Shown piece by piece: positions 40,462-50,408 of a DNA stretch of 64,000 nucleotides. How positions within the stretch are numbered: the first letter of the stretch is position 1; each line of letters opens with the position of its first letter. The DNA is from Paraburkholderia tuberum STM678 (GTDB taxonomy: Bacteria; Pseudomonadota; Gammaproteobacteria; Burkholderiales; Burkholderiaceae), in NCBI RefSeq assembly GCF_902833905.1, contig NZ_CADFGP010000016.1, positions 59,982-123,981 of the forward strand. Direction: 5' to 3'. Both the position numbers and the translations under genes were made by a program. Under the pieces are notes generated by a model. That model ran no database searches and had not been told where the DNA came from. It was given only the letters and a program-made list of their open reading frames with translations.

Positions 40462-43400
40462 GACTTGTCTCCCTGTTGATCTTGAGTGTGGGTGGCGTTG
40501 CCGCGATTGCGTTCGAGCAGCGCGCGCGCCTCGTCTTCGCCGAGCGCATGGCGCGCAGCCAAGGCCGCGACCTCGTCGCTCGCAGCGTTCGCGGTAACCT
40601 GAACGCCGTCGCCAGCGCACTCATCGAGCATGTCGACGATCCGCACGGCGAGCGTGTGCACGGTGGCGCCTTCCGCAATCGCCATGATCGACAGCTTCAC
40701 GCCGAACGACTCCTCGACCGCCATGCCGAGTTCCATCCCCATCAGCGAGTCCATGCCGAGATCGAGCACCGAGCGGTCGAGCGCGACGCGCTCCGGCGAC
40801 ATGTGCAGGATGCGCGCGATGTGACCGCGCAACGCGGTCTCGACCGCCGTGACTGCATCGGCCTTCGGCAGAGCGCGCAACTGTTCGAGCAGTACGCCGT
40901 CCTCGCTCGTTGTCTCGCTAGCGCCGCCGCCTTGCAATGCCATGTAGCGACGCGCCTGCGCGGCGGGCATGCCGCGCGCGATCGCCGCCCAGTCCAGACG
41001 CACCACAGCCTCGCCGACCGCACCGGTTGCGAGCGCGCGCTCGAGCGCCGTCATCGCCTCGTCAGAGGTGATCGACGCACCGCCGATGCGCGCCTGCAGC
41101 GCTTCACGCGTCGTGCTGTTGCGCGCGAGGAAGCCGACATCCTCGATCGGCCCCCACGCCATGAAGGCGGCGGCCAGCCCGGCCGCGCGGCGATGGGCGA
41201 CAAGCGCTTCGAGGAAGCTGTTGGCTGCCACATACGCGCCCTGGCCCGGATTGCCGAGATAAGTCGTGGCCGAGGAATACAGCACGAAGAAGTCGAGCGC
41301 GCAGCGCTGCGTCGCGTGGTGCAGATTCCATGCACCCGCAACTTTGGGTTCGAGCACGGCGAGCATGCGCGCGTCGTCGATGTTGCGCAGCAGGCCGTCG
41401 TCGATGCGCATCGCGGAGTGCAGCACGCCCTTGAGCGGCGTTCCGCGCGCCTCGATGCGCTCGATCAGACCATCGAGCGCCGCCGCATCGGTCACGTCGC
41501 ACGACACCACCGTCACGGTCGCGCCATGCTCGGCACGCCAGCGTTCGAGTTCCTGCTGCTTCGCCGAGTCGAGTGCGCCGCCGCGGCTCGCGAGCGTCAC
41601 GTGACGTGCGCCGCGCGCGATCATCCAGCGCGCGCTTGCGTAACCGAGACCACCCGTTCCGCCGACGATCAGATACGCCGCCTGCGGGTCGAGGCGCAGC
41701 ACGGGCTGCGCGACGCCCCGCGTGGGCGCCGGCGTACCCGACGGATAGGTGACGAGCACCTTGCCGATCTGGCGCGCCTGCTGCATATAGCGGAACGCCT
41801 CCTCCGCGCGCGCGGCCGGGAAGGCACGATACGGCAACGGATGCAGCACGCCGCTCACGAAGAGCGCCATCACTTCCTCGAAGAGGCGCGTGGTGAGTTC
41901 GGGCAGCACGCCCATGAGCTGATCGGCGTCGATGCCAAAATAGCTGATGTTGTTGCGGAACGGCCGCAGGCCGATCTGGCTGTTCTCGTAGAAGTCGCGC
42001 TTGCCGAGTTCAAGGAAGCGGCCAAACGGACGCAGCGTGTCGATGCCGCGCACCATCGCCTCGCCCGCGAGCGAGTTGAGCACGATGTCGACGCCCTCGC
42101 CGTTCGTGCAGGCGCGCACCTCGTCGGCGAACGCCAGGCTGCGCGAGTCGAACACACGATCGGCGCCGAGCAGGCGCACGAACTCGCGCTTCTCGTCAGC
42201 GCCAGCGGTGGCGAATACTTCCGCGCCGAGATGGCGGGCGATCTGGATCGCGGCAATGCCGACACCACCCGCACCACCGTGTACGAGCACGCGCTCACCG
42301 CGGCGAAGCCTTGCGAGCTCGCACAGTGCGTAATACGCGGTGAAGAAGGTCGTGGGAATCGTAGCGGCTGCTTCGAACGAAATCGTTTCGGGCTTGCGCG
42401 CGATCGCGCTCGCACGTGTGAACACGCGCGTGGCGAACGAAGCCGGCGCGAAGCCGAGCACCGCGTCGCCGGGCGCCCAGCCTTTGACGCCCGCGCCGAC
42501 GCGCACGATGCGCCCCGAGAGTTCCATGCCGATCGTCGCGCCCGCGAAGCCGGTCTCGACCGCTTCGTCGGAGAGCAGGCCCATCGAATACATGACGTCG
42601 CGGAAGTTCAGACCGGTCGCCATCGGCGCGATCTCGACTTCGCCTGGACTCAGTTCGCGCTCGGGCAACGCGAACCATTCGAGGTTGCGTAGCGAGCCGG
42701 GCATATCGAACGCCAGCACGGCGGGCACGGGGTCGGCCAGCTGCTCAGCCGTGGATTCGTCGCGCGGCGTCTGTCGTTCCGCTGTTTGCGCCGGCAGCAT
42801 GCGCGGCACGTAGCGGCCCTGCGCCGTGAGCAGCACCTCTTCCTCGCCGTCATCGTGCGTGAGCGCGTGCGCCAGTTGCGATACGGCCTCGCCATCCGCG
42901 CCCGCCACGTCGATAAGGCGCAGCGCAAGCGTCGGGTATTCGTTCGCCATCACGCGGCCAAGGCCCCATAGGCTCGCCTGCTCGGGCTGCGCCGCTGTGC
43001 CCGAGCCTTGACTGAACGGCGCGCCTCCGCGTGTCACCACGGACAGGCGCGCCAGCGCGGCCACGCCGGCTGCGTCGAATTCGCGTGCGAGCATGGCGAG
43101 CGCGAGCACGCCGTCCTGCTGCGCGCGCATGATGTCGGCGCCGCTGGCGTCGTCGAGCTGTACGAGCGGTGCCACGAACACGATCTGCGCTTGCGTGTTC
43201 TTGCGTTCGAGCCATGCGGCCGCTTCGCGCACGCTCGTCGCTCCAACCTGGCAGCCAAAGCGCTCGAGTTCTTCCGCGAGCGCAGACCCGAACGCGTCGT
43301 TGCCGCTCTGCACGATCAGCCACGGCTGCGCGTCGGTCGAACTGGGTTGCATCTGCTGAGCGGACGCAGGCTTGCGCGCGACCATCAGCGTCGGCGCACC

Positions 43401-46400
43401 TTCGAGATCGAGGCCCTGCTCTGAGTGACGCACGACGTCCTGCAGACCGGCGCGTTCGCAAAGCGTGCGAAGCGCGGCCGGTGCGAGCGCGCCGTAGGCC
43501 TGTGCGGCGACCTCGTGGCCCGCCACGCCGAAGACGATGTCGGCGAAACGGCTGGGGCGCGCGTCGGCGAGCACGACTACCCCTCCCGGCGCGAGCCGTT
43601 CGGCAATTGCTTGCAGCGTGGAGAGTGGATCGGCCTGTTCGCCGATCATGCGATTGACGACGATCACGTCGAACGGCGCGGCGTCACGGTAATGCGTGAA
43701 AAGCGGTTCGTTCTCTCCGAGCTGCAGCGTCTGAACGTGCGCGTGCGCTTCCGCGTCGAGCGCGGCGAGCTGCTGGTGCGTGCCTGCAATCACGTGTTCG
43801 CACCGCGAAGCCGGCACGCCGATGTCGAGCGGCTGGAGCACTTCGACGCTCGTCGCGCCGATTTCCAACATGCGCAGGCGACGAGTGCCCGGCCACGCTG
43901 CCAGCGCTTCTTTCGCGCAGGCGGCGAGCATCGCGCGGGCATGCGACCACGTGGGCGAAGCGTCGAAAAACTGCTCGACGAGGCTGCGCCCCGTCGGCGA
44001 CAGCAACGCGGGCGCATCGGCATCGGATGCTCCATCGCGCAGCACGCGTGGCAGCGCCGCGCCCACGTGCGCGAGCAGTGTCAGTTCGGCGACGTGCGCG
44101 GGCGAAGTCGCCAGCACATCGCGCCACAGCGCATCATGCGAAGGCATCGCCGCGAAGGCGGCCGCGTCGTCGCGCACGAGACGCTCGCCCTCGAAGCGGG
44201 CGAGTCCGTCTTCCACGACGATCTGCGCAAGGCGCGCGAGCAGTGGCGTATTGGCGAGCGTGGGCAGCACGAGCTGCGCGAATGCGCCGATCGCTTCTAG
44301 CGCGTTCAACGCGTACAGGCCCGCGAGCACGTCGAGCAACGGCAGCGTTTCGGTCAAGTGACGCGTACGTTGCGCGCTGTCCTCATGCGAAGCGAGACGC
44401 GCGCTCGCACGTTCGACGAGCGCAGCCGGCGTGGGCAGCGCGGCGGCCGTGAAGCCCTCAGGCAGCGGACGCGCTTCAAGCGCGTAGGCAAAGCGCGCCG
44501 GTGCGGCGTGGCGTCGGCCCGTAAGGTCGACGCGGCGGAAACGGCACGCAGAAAGACGCGCGACGATTGCATTGTCGGCGTCGAGGAATTCGAACGACGC
44601 AACGATCGAATGCGGGCTGCGCCGCTGCACACGCGCCAGCACACGCCGTACCGAGTCGCCACGCAGAAAGTCGACGCGGCCGATCTGTACCGGCACGAAG
44701 GCCGCTCGCGCTTCGCCTGGCGCGGCGCCGGCCTGGCCCAGCACGGCGAAGAGCGGATGAAAACCGCTGTCCATCAGCGCGGGATGCAGCAGCCAGCCGG
44801 CCACCGCGTGCGCGCCGGCAAGCACCTGCGGCACTTCAAAGTCAGCGAGCGCGTCGTCGCCTTGCACCTGCACCTTGTGCACCCAGCGGAACGCCGGACC
44901 ATAGCTCAGACCGATAGCGGTCGTGCTTGCGTAGAGGGCGCCGCCGGGCGTCGCGGGGATAGCTTCGAGGCGCGCCAGCACCGATTCATCGGCCGTGCTC
45001 TGCGCGCCTAGCGTGCTGCCGCTTTCGAGCAGGCGGCCCGTCACGTTGAGATTCCACGGGCCGTCGCTCATGCGCTCGCGCGTCTCGATCGTAAACGACG
45101 CGGTGCGCGCGTCGATCACGAAGCGCAACAGCTTCGCGTGCTGCGGCTGGAACACGACCGGCATGCGGATCTCGAGGTTCTCGAGCGCGACGTCCGACGT
45201 GCGGAAGAACACGCGCGCAGCGGCCAGCGCCATTTCCACGTAGCCCGCGCCCGGAAATGCAACGCCACCATCGACGACGTGATCGGCGAGCATCGGCACG
45301 CGCTGCGGATCGAGCTGGTTTTCCCATGCAAACGCATGCTCGTGCAGACGGTAGCCGAGCAGCGGATGATCGACGCGGCGATTCACGAGGTTGTAGCCCT
45401 CGATGGTGGCCGTCTGCCAGTGGCGTTCGCGCTGCCACGGGTAAGTCGGCAGCGCCACATGTGAGCCCTGAGACGCCACTGGCACGAAGCGGTCGACATC
45501 GACGCGCGCGCCGTGCGCGACCGCCGATAGCGTCGAATGCGCGAGCATCTGCGCGCTGTCGTGATGGCGCTTGAGTGTGGGCACGACCTCACCGGCGAGA
45601 TTCAGGCTCGCGAGCGTCTGCTTGACGTAGTGGCGCAGAATCGAGTGCGGGGCGATTTCGATGAACACGCTTACGCCTGTATCGGCGAGACGCGTGAGCG
45701 CTTCGCCAAAACGCACCGGCTCGCGGATGTTGCGCCACCAGTAGCCTGCGTCGAGCGACGTGCCGGCAAGCGTGTCGCCGGTGACAGTCGAGACGTAGCG
45801 CTTCGTGCCTTCGCGCGGAGCCAGATCGGCGAGACCGGCGCGCACGACCGGCTCGATGGCGTCCATGCGGCTGCTGTGGAACGCGTAATCGAGATCGAGC
45901 AGCTGGAAGAAGCTGCCGTTCGCGGCGAGCGAAGCGCCGATCGCTTCGAGTTCTTCGGGCGATCCGGCCAGCGTGACGGCTTCGGGGCTGTTGGTGCCGG
46001 CCAGCTCGACCATCTCCGCGAGACCGAGGTGTGCGATCAACTGCCGTGCCTCGGCTTCGCCAATGCCCGCCGCAGCCATCTTGCCGGTGCCGCGCGTCAG
46101 GCCCTGCGCGCTGCTGCGAACGCGGATCACGCGCACGGCCTGGGCAAGCGTCAGCGCGCCCGATGCCCACGCGGCCGCGATTTCACCAACGCTATGACCG
46201 ACCGCCGCATCGAAACAGATGCCGCGCGCTTCGAGTGCGCGCGTGATGCCAACCTGGATCGCGAAGAGTAGCGGCTGCGCGTTCTCCGTCGCGGCGAGCC
46301 ATTCGGCGCTCGCGCCGGCGCGCAGCACGTCGACGAGCGAGTCGCTGCCGTCGGCACGCCAAAGCACGTCGACTTCGTCGAGCGCCGTGCGGAACACTGC

Positions 46401-48092
46401 GTCTTCCGCATAGAGCTGCTTGCCCATGCCGGCCCACTGGCAGCCGTTGCCCGCGTAGACGAACGCCACCTTGGCGGCCGTCGCTACGGCCTGGCCGCGA
46501 GCGACGTAAGCCGGAAGCGCCTGATCGGACGAATCCGCGAGCATCAAGAGTGCGGCGCAACCCGCTTTCAGGTCGGGCGGCGCAATGACCACGCGCTGTT
46601 CGAGCCATTCACGGCGGCGCGCGGCGCCGGCCGCGAGCGCGGCCCAATCGGCGCCGTTCTGCAAACACGCGAGATAGCGCGCGGCAAGTGCGGCGAGCGC
46701 ATCCTGCGAGCGCGCTGTGAGAACGAGCGGCGGCAACGCTCCACGCGCGGCCGGCGTGCTGCCCATGACAGGCGCGGCGGGCGCGGCTACCCTCACCGCC
46801 TCCGCTAGCACGACGTGCGCGTTGGTGCCGCCGAAGCCGAACGAGTTGACGCCAATCGTCAGCGGCGCACCATCACGCCGCGAGAGTGGGGTGAAGCGCT
46901 CGACGACGCGTAGGCGTCCGCCCTCGAAATCGATGGCGGGATTGGGCGTTTCGAAATGGAGCGAGCGTGGCACCGCGCCGTGCTTCAGGCAGAGGATCGC
47001 CTTGAAGAGGCCGGCCATGCCCGAGGCGGTTTCGAGGTGCCCGACGTTGGTCTTGACCGAGCCGATCAGGAGCGGATCGTCGGCCGGACGGCCGCCCGCG
47101 ACTGCCTCGATTAGCGCGCGCGCCTCGATCGGGTCGCCGACTGCGGTACCAGTGCCGTGGGCTTCCAGATAGGCGAGCGAGCGCGGATCAACGCCTGCGC
47201 GGCGGTAGACCGAGCGCAGCAGTTCGGCCTGCATGGCCGTCGTCGGCACACTGATACCGCCGTGCGAATGGCCGTTGGAATTCACGCCCGAACCGGCGAT
47301 GACCGCGTGAATTGTGTCGCCGTCCGCAAGCGCGCGCTCGAGCGGCTTGAGCAGCACGAAGGCGCCGCCCTCGGCGCGCACATAGCCGTCGCCGGTCGCA
47401 TCGAATGCGCGGCAGCGGCCTCGCGGCGACAGCATCGACGCCTTCGAGAAGCTCACGAAGCCAAACGGATGGAGCAGCAGATTGACGCCGCCCGCGAGCG
47501 CCATTTCGGTTTCGCCCGACTGCAATGCCTGCACGGCCTGATGCAGCGCGACGATCGACGACGAGCAGGCAGTGTCCACCGACATGCTCGGACCGCGCAG
47601 ATCGAACAGATAGGAAACGCGATTGGACGCAATGCTGAGCGTGTTGCCCGTGGCCGAGTATGGATCGATCCAGTTCAGGTCGTCCATGCTGCGGTTGCCG
47701 TAGTCCATGCTTGCGGCGCCGACGAACACGCCGCAGTCCCGGCCGCGCATCTCCGCTGGACGCACACCGGCGTCCTCGAACGCTTCCCACGCGAGTTCGA
47801 GCAGCAGACGCTGCTGCGGGTCCATCTGGGTCGCCTCGCGCGGCGAAACGCCGAAGAAAGCGGCATCGAAACCGGCCACGTTGTCGAGAACACCCGCCGA
47901 GAACGTGTAGCTCTTCCCCGGCTCTTTCTTGGACGGATGCTGGTAGAACTCCGTGCCGAATCGATCGGGTGGCACGACGGTCACTGCGTCGCGCTCATCG
48001 CACAGCAGTTGCCAGAAGTCTTCGGGCCCGGTCACTCCGCCGGGAAAGCGACATGCCATCCCGATAATTGCTATTTTTCTTTCCATCATCAT
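40431..48092 (-). CDS. wcbR: Highly reducing type I polyketide synthase (WcbR-like), no thioesterase
   Basis: The 2553-residue synthase reads KS (about 4-430; Cys in VDTACSSSIV near 176, EAHGTGT, KTNVGHLE), AT (about 540-850; GHSVG near 634, YAFHS pointing to malonyl rather than methylmalonyl), DH (about 908-1190; HVVDGGVAFPGAGY, HPALMDSGF), a methyltransferase-like region (about 1380-1570), ER (about 1795-2115; VHGGAGGVGIAAIQ), KR (about 2140-2320; VGGTGGLGYAS, GAYVAANSF) and ACP (about 2405-2495; LGMDSLMGM, phosphopantetheine Ser near 2449). All reducing domains look intact, so a saturated chain is expected. There is no TE or reductase at the end. Start 48092 overlaps the upstream stop as ATGA. 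Confidence 0.93.
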   Translation of the reverse strand: MMMERKIAIIGMACRFPGGVTGPEDFWQLLCDERDAVTVVPPDRFGTEFYQHPSKKEPGKSYTFSAGVLDNVAGFDAAFFGVSPREATQMDPQQRLLLELAWEAFEDAGVRPAEMRGRDCGVFVGAASMDYGNRSMDDLNWIDPYSATGNTLSIASNRVSYLFDLRGPSMSVDTACSSSIVALHQAVQALQSGETEMALAGGVNLLLHPFGFVSFSKASMLSPRGRCRAFDATGDGYVRAEGGAFVLLKPLERALADGDTIHAVIAGSGVNSNGHSHGGISVPTTAMQAELLRSVYRRAGVDPRSLAYLEAHGTGTAVGDPIEARALIEAVAGGRPADDPLLIGSVKTNVGHLETASGMAGLFKAILCLKHGAVPRSLHFETPNPAIDFEGGRLRVVERFTPLSRRDGAPLTIGVNSFGFGGTNAHVVLAEAVRVAAPAAPVMGSTPAARGALPPLVLTARSQDALAALAARYLACLQNGADWAALAAGAARRREWLEQRVVIAPPDLKAGCAALLMLADSSDQALPAYVARGQAVATAAKVAFVYAGNGCQWAGMGKQLYAEDAVFRTALDEVDVLWRADGSDSLVDVLRAGASAEWLAATENAQPLLFAIQVGITRALEARGICFDAAVGHSVGEIAAAWASGALTLAQAVRVIRVRSSAQGLTRGTGKMAAAGIGEAEARQLIAHLGLAEMVELAGTNSPEAVTLAGSPEELEAIGASLAANGSFFQLLDLDYAFHSSRMDAIEPVVRAGLADLAPREGTKRYVSTVTGDTLAGTSLDAGYWWRNIREPVRFGEALTRLADTGVSVFIEIAPHSILRHYVKQTLASLNLAGEVVPTLKRHHDSAQMLAHSTLSAVAHGARVDVDRFVPVASQGSHVALPTYPWQRERHWQTATIEGYNLVNRRVDHPLLGYRLHEHAFAWENQLDPQRVPMLADHVVDGGVAFPGAGYVEMALAAARVFFRTSDVALENLEIRMPVVFQPQHAKLLRFVIDARTASFTIETRERMSDGPWNLNVTGRLLESGSTLGAQSTADESVLARLEAIPATPGGALYASTTAIGLSYGPAFRWVHKVQVQGDDALADFEVPQVLAGAHAVAGWLLHPALMDSGFHPLFAVLGQAGAAPGEARAAFVPVQIGRVDFLRGDSVRRVLARVQRRSPHSIVASFEFLDADNAIVARLSACRFRRVDLTGRRHAAPARFAYALEARPLPEGFTAAALPTPAALVERASARLASHEDSAQRTRHLTETLPLLDVLAGLYALNALEAIGAFAQLVLPTLANTPLLARLAQIVVEDGLARFEGERLVRDDAAAFAAMPSHDALWRDVLATSPAHVAELTLLAHVGAALPRVLRDGASDADAPALLSPTGRSLVEQFFDASPTWSHARAMLAACAKEALAAWPGTRRLRMLEIGATSVEVLQPLDIGVPASRCEHVIAGTHQQLAALDAEAHAHVQTLQLGENEPLFTHYRDAAPFDVIVVNRMIGEQADPLSTLQAIAERLAPGGVVVLADARPSRFADIVFGVAGHEVAAQAYGALAPAALRTLCERAGLQDVVRHSEQGLDLEGAPTLMVARKPASAQQMQPSSTDAQPWLIVQSGNDAFGSALAEELERFGCQVGATSVREAAAWLERKNTQAQIVFVAPLVQLDDASGADIMRAQQDGVLALAMLAREFDAAGVAALARLSVVTRGGAPFSQGSGTAAQPEQASLWGLGRVMANEYPTLALRLIDVAGADGEAVSQLAHALTHDDGEEEVLLTAQGRYVPRMLPAQTAERQTPRDESTAEQLADPVPAVLAFDMPGSLRNLEWFALPERELSPGEVEIAPMATGLNFRDVMYSMGLLSDEAVETGFAGATIGMELSGRIVRVGAGVKGWAPGDAVLGFAPASFATRVFTRASAIARKPETISFEAAATIPTTFFTAYYALCELARLRRGERVLVHGGAGGVGIAAIQIARHLGAEVFATAGADEKREFVRLLGADRVFDSRSLAFADEVRACTNGEGVDIVLNSLAGEAMVRGIDTLRPFGRFLELGKRDFYENSQIGLRPFRNNISYFGIDADQLMGVLPELTTRLFEEVMALFVSGVLHPLPYRAFPAARAEEAFRYMQQARQIGKVLVTYPSGTPAPTRGVAQPVLRLDPQAAYLIVGGTGGLGYASARWMIARGARHVTLASRGGALDSAKQQELERWRAEHGATVTVVSCDVTDAAALDGLIERIEARGTPLKGVLHSAMRIDDGLLRNIDDARMLAVLEPKVAGAWNLHHATQRCALDFFVLYSSATTYLGNPGQGAYVAANSFLEALVAHRRAAGLAAAFMAWGPIEDVGFLARNSTTREALQARIGGASITSDEAMTALERALATGAVGEAVVRLDWAAIARGMPAAQARRYMALQGGGASETTSEDGVLLEQLRALPKADAVTAVETALRGHIARILHMSPERVALDRSVLDLGMDSLMGMELGMAVEESFGVKLSIMAIAEGATVHTLAVRIVDMLDECAGDGVQVTANAASDEVAALAARHALGEDEARALLERNRGNATHTQDQQGDKSCQSTPAFAE

Positions 48093-49606
48093 GCCGGCAT
48101 GTGCTGCAATTCGTTTCGCGAGTCGGTGTCGCCACCATCGGCAGGCATCATCGCGCGCTGTATCGTGGAACCGAGAGTCTCGACACCAACATCTCGGCGC
48201 TTGCCGATGTCGCTTCCGAAATTGCGCCAAATAAAGTAATCACTGTTCGTCGGTTCCGTTTCGAGCGCATCGAATACGGAAGACATCGCAGGAACGTGAT
48301 CGCCATAAAAACACAGGACCGTCGGCCGATTACGCCCGCGCAGATAGTCGGTCAACCTGCCGATCATCGCGTCCGCGTTTTCCACATGCCGAAGGTACGC
48401 GGTCAGGTCGAGCCAGCGTGCGTCGTCGCCTAGCGTGTGCCGCGATGAGGACTCCCCAGGGGAAACCGTCTCCAGATGCAAAGGGCCGTGATTTTCCATC
48501 GTGATCGCAAACGCAAACAGCGGTTTGTCATCACTGGCCTGCAGGAGGGCGATGAGCTTGTCCGCTACCGCAAGATCCCCAACGTATGGCCCCACACGAG
48601 ACGCACTTTCGAAATGCTCAATGTCCAGAAAGCGGTCGAAGTGCATGTGCGCGAATGCCCGTCGACGGCCAAAGAAGTTAGCGTGGTACGGATGCAGGGC
48701 CACCGTGCGATATCCTCCGCGCCGGAAATAACCCGCCAGCGACGCGCACGCCCGGCGCACGAACATATACGGATAAAAGCGCGCGTATCCAAGTTCGACC
48801 GAGGTCAGGCCAGTGAGCATGGCGAATTCGCTGCGCATCGTATTCGCGCCCCAGGCCGGCACGGACAATTCGCCTTGCTCGAACGACTCGCGTTTTGCGC
48901 GATCGAAGTGCGCGTAGGGCTCGCCAGACACGCATTCGCCGAGCCGGCGGGCGTCGAAATACGACTCGCTTTGAATGACGATGACGTCCGGATGAACGTC
49001 TGGGCGTCCGACCGAAAACGGGCTGTTACCTTCGGCGCGAGTGAACGCGCGCCGTTGCGCACTGCTCAATCCGTTGATCAAATAGGCAGCGGACGCCGAG
49101 AAAAAACCGAATCGGCGCTGGTCCGAAAAGGGTTGCAGCGTGAGCGGCAAGCGACGAGAAAGCGCGATGCACACTGGTAGACAAATCAATGCGACGACGG
49201 CCTCAGCCCATCTTTGCCTCAGCGCCACGGGACGTTCGGCAATGAACGCCCCCGCCGCTGCTCCTATTCCGACGAGCACGATGATGAGCTTGCCAAAACC
49301 AAGAAACGGCAAATAAAGGCGCGGATGCGAGAAGACCTGGCTGAAAAGGCTCAGGTCGCTGAAGACCAGCGGTTCGCGCAGCGAGGCGTATTTGGCGTTG
49401 CCGACGACCGCGAGCAAGCCAATCAACACGAACGCGACGCCCATCGAAAATAACGGCCGCCCCGTCAGTGCGATGCAACCTGCCGTCACGGCAGCGAGCG
49501 CCGCCAGATGCAGCATCAGCGCGACAGGCGGCCTACGGAGCGACGATCTTGTGACAGAGATCGCTTCAACGGCGAAGGAGCATGCGACCATGGCGGCCGC
49601 GATCAT
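48089..49606 (-). CDS. Membrane LtaS/sulfatase-family enzyme of the capsule locus
   Basis: The 505-residue protein has about five N-terminal membrane helices (1-155) and a periplasmic alkaline-phosphatase-like domain (about 200-490). The catalytic motifs are VIVIQSESYFDARR, GANTMRSEFAMLTG (nucleophile Thr region), FAITMENHGPLHLE and VLCFYGDHVPAM (metal Asp-His). This is the layout of lipoteichoic-acid synthase, phosphoglycerol transferase I and related enzymes, so it may add phosphoglycerol or phosphoethanolamine to a lipid or polymer, or remove sulfate. Start choice is uncertain (ATG 49606 or GTG 49621). It overlaps the PKS gene and lies 16 nt after the SDR gene; wcbQ may be its counterpart. 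Confidence 0.8.
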   Translation of the reverse strand: MIAAAMVACSFAVEAISVTRSSLRRPPVALMLHLAALAAVTAGCIALTGRPLFSMGVAFVLIGLLAVVGNAKYASLREPLVFSDLSLFSQVFSHPRLYLPFLGFGKLIIVLVGIGAAAGAFIAERPVALRQRWAEAVVALICLPVCIALSRRLPLTLQPFSDQRRFGFFSASAAYLINGLSSAQRRAFTRAEGNSPFSVGRPDVHPDVIVIQSESYFDARRLGECVSGEPYAHFDRAKRESFEQGELSVPAWGANTMRSEFAMLTGLTSVELGYARFYPYMFVRRACASLAGYFRRGGYRTVALHPYHANFFGRRRAFAHMHFDRFLDIEHFESASRVGPYVGDLAVADKLIALLQASDDKPLFAFAITMENHGPLHLETVSPGESSSRHTLGDDARWLDLTAYLRHVENADAMIGRLTDYLRGRNRPTVLCFYGDHVPAMSSVFDALETEPTNSDYFIWRNFGSDIGKRRDVGVETLGSTIQRAMMPADGGDTDSRNELQHMPA

Positions 49607-49622
49607 AATACCGTGCGGCACT

Positions 49623-50408
49623 TCACATATTCCGACGAGGGATCTGAAACAGGAGACCCAGGATTGCGTCACCGACAGCCGCTGGCAACAGGCGTAGTAA
49701 CTTGAGGCCGAGCGTCAAACTGAAAGGAAAAGCGATTTCCACGCGGCGCCGAGTCAGGCGCTTCTTGATAAACAAGGCGGCCTTTTCGGCGCTCCATATG
49801 AAGGGCTTGTTGCCAGGAAAAACGTCGCTCATCCCAGTTCGCACGAAGCCGGGCATCACGACTGAAATTCCAATATGGTCGCGCGCGAGAACCGGACGCA
49901 CGGAATCGCAGTACGCCACGAGCGCGGCCTTGCTCACGCAATAGGCCGGCGAGATTGCCATCCCCCTCAATCCGGCGAGCGAACTGACAATCGCGATCTG
50001 GCCGCGCCGCCGATTCCGCATGCGCTCGATGGAAGGCAGCACTGCGTGCAAAGCACCGTAGAGATTGGTATCGACGACTTCGGCAGTCCGACTAACGCCT
50101 TCCCAGTCGTCAGGTGAGCGGAGTGTGCTGGCAACGCCGGCATTGGCAATCAGCAAGTCGATTGGATGTCGCGAGTCGAAATCGAAGATCCACGCCTGAA
50201 GCGCCGCTGCATCACGGACGTCCACGCTGCCAACCACGACCTCGGCGCCGCGCGCGCGACACGCCTCGGCAACGTCCTCGAGACGTTCAGCGTTTCTTCC
50301 GATTAACCCTAGCGTGATACCGGGCGCGCAATAGCTTAAGGCCAGCGCACGCCCGAGTCCGGCACTACCGCCAGTGATAACGACTACACACGGCACACTC
50401 GTTCTCAC
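49623..50408 (-). CDS. Short-chain dehydrogenase/reductase of the lipid module
   Basis: The 261-residue SDR has the NAD(P) motif VVITGGSAGLGRALALSY, NAGVAS, the catalytic Ser in IVSSLAGLRG and YxxxK in AYCVSKAAL, and a hydrophobic C-terminal helix (FSLTLGLKLLRLLPAAVG). Its closest role among known enzymes is 3-ketosphinganine-reductase-like reduction of a long-chain ketone, which would suit the product of the nearby oxoamine synthase (inference). The GTG at 50408 follows a strong GGGGGAG site, so the frame upstream to 50564 is rejected. It is the first gene of block C; wcbP of B. pseudomallei is a likely counterpart. Confidence 0.85.
   Translation of the reverse strand: MRTSVPCVVVITGGSAGLGRALALSYCAPGITLGLIGRNAERLEDVAEACRARGAEVVVGSVDVRDAAALQAWIFDFDSRHPIDLLIANAGVASTLRSPDDWEGVSRTAEVVDTNLYGALHAVLPSIERMRNRRRGQIAIVSSLAGLRGMAISPAYCVSKAALVAYCDSVRPVLARDHIGISVVMPGFVRTGMSDVFPGNKPFIWSAEKAALFIKKRLTRRRVEIAFPFSLTLGLKLLRLLPAAVGDAILGLLFQIPRRNM

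Noticed and set aside
40476..42692. 738-codon frame on the plus strand
   Set aside because: It is antisense to the PKS, Arg/His-rich and has no domain; a shadow of GC-rich coding DNA.
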